Made by a program: the position numbers and the translations under genes. Under the pieces are notes generated by a model. That model made no database searches. It saw nothing but the letters and a program-made list of their open reading frames with translations, and was not told where the DNA came from. 64,000 bases of DNA from NCBI GenBank assembly GCA_905250125.1, contig CAJNOL010000513.1:56093-120092 (forward strand). The letters run 5' to 3'. How positions within the stretch are numbered: the stretch's first letter is position 1; each line of letters opens with the position of its first letter. Below are positions 63,209 to 64,000 of the stretch, piece by piece. Source of the stretch: Rotaria sordida (lineage: Eukaryota; Rotifera; Eurotatoria; Philodinida; Philodinidae).

Positions 63209-63864
63209 CCTTGCTAATTTCTAACATTCATCATTCTTATTTCAATCGTAACTCTAGTAAGTACGTTATACAAACTTTCTTATCTATTAATTTAAAGACC
63301 GATGTGAAATCTGTATTTCCATATCAAAGATTCGGTTATAGATTAACGAAAAACAAACATCACAAATATTAGTTTCTTTTTTTAATTTTTATTCTTCAAA
63401 TTAGTATTATATCGTATGAACTATCTTAGTAAACGGGCATTCAGTATAGAGTATTGAGTGCATAGTAGATGCGACAGAAGGCAAGGGCAGAAAAAAAATG
63501 GTTTTTGTAGATAGATATCATCAAACAATCCCTATTTATAGAAGAAGACAGCATTATAAAATAAAGTAAAAATAGGAGTAAGCATCGATAATTCATAGAA
63601 CCATTAAAGAGAATCTGAATTTTGTTAGGATTAGAAGCAGACAGTTATTTATTTTTGTTGTACAAGGAAACTTACCATCCAAAAAACAAACGAATTTTTC
63701 AATTTTTTTTTTCTTATTGAAAAGAATGACTTTAGCAGATGATGCCATCCATTGTATTAAATCAAGTGACAATGAAAAAATAATCAATTGAAATTTTACT
63801 CAAGGACCATTTTTATCTTGGGTGTTATTTTAGGCTATATAAAAAGCGTAAAAAACAAATAATA

Positions 63865-63993
63865 ATGAGTCAAAATCAAGGTAATAATACCGATGTTCTA
63901 CAACACAGTAGTGGTATTCGTAATCAACCTGGTGGTAGCATGCAAGGTATCAATGACAAAAAAGGAAAAACTTTCAAAAATAATAGAATTTAA
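63865..63993 (+). CDS. Small hydrophilic Gly/Asn/Gln-rich protein
   Basis: ATG at 63865 to TAA at 63991-63993, 42 residues: begins MSQNQGNNTDVLQHSSGI, then RNQPGGSMQGINDKKGKTF. No hydrophobic segment and no cysteine; rich in Asn, Gln, Gly, Ser and Lys. Upstream context supports a real gene: TATA box at 63200, a GTAAGT donor at 63257, a pyrimidine-ending acceptor TTTTAG at 63833 and the ATG 31 bp into exon 2. Such composition resembles small hydrophilins or LEA-like proteins, but no LEA motif is present and I do not assign a function. Confidence 0.45.
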   Translation: MSQNQGNNTDVLQHSSGIRNQPGGSMQGINDKKGKTFKNNRI

Positions 63994-64000
63994 TTTTTTT

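Noticed and set aside
1-64000. Retroviral, LTR, Polinton or CRISPR content
   Set aside because: No reverse transcriptase, integrase, capsid or protease motifs, no paired long direct repeats, and no spaced identical repeats of CRISPR type were seen.

Overview
The window looks like nuclear DNA from a bdelloid rotifer, probably a Rotaria- or Adineta-like species. The evidence is an AT-rich sequence, animal-specific genes (neurensin, OSTC, COP1, a rhodopsin-like receptor), introns mostly of 50-80 bp, and a decayed F-box/leucine-rich gene of a type I know to be greatly expanded in bdelloids. The assignment comes from gene content and style and was not tested by a search. No viral, LTR or CRISPR sequence was recognised.

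Layout. 1-5.4 kb: a decayed multi-exon gene with a DDE-like domain (minus strand), then gene-poor DNA. 5.45-5.73 kb: a two-EF-hand gene with an in-frame TAA. 10.7-11.3 kb: OSTC. 13.3-14.0 kb: ribosomal protein uL23/RPL23A. 16.0-20.3 kb: COP1 ubiquitin ligase, with one unusually long intron. 23.6-33.1 kb: two tandem copies of a segment of about 4.3 kb; copy B carries an SH3-domain gene that looks whole from its second exon on, and copy A a 3'-truncated, decayed version carrying two small insertions that B lacks. 36.8-40.9 kb: a GPCR whose large intron holds two transposons. 43.4-45.1 kb: an amidase. 47.4-49.7 kb: a type I DnaJ co-chaperone with a CaaX tail. 53.7-54.7 kb: a neurensin. 57.6-59.6 kb: the decayed F-box-family gene. 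63.2-64.0 kb: a candidate gene for a tiny hydrophilic protein.

Between the genes lies a dense set of cut-and-paste elements. Five or more are foldback elements with long inverted-repeat arms (about 250-400 bp) and TA target duplications (33.1, 34.9, 37.5, 45.4 and 55.9 kb; 39.1 kb is similar with shorter certainty). There is also a nested inverted-repeat complex at 51.1-53.2 kb with a deleted Tc1 inside, a pogo/Tigger remnant that keeps an open DNA-binding domain (62.2-62.9 kb), a hAT-like element whose ends are 8-bp repeats and whose core is a 21-bp minisatellite (42.3-43.0 kb), and an unclassified 525-bp element (50.4-51.0 kb).

The genes are unrelated housekeeping or signalling loci with no operon-like logic. 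The most unusual features are the density of long foldback elements, including two inside one receptor intron, and the tandem duplication in which only one copy kept its gene.
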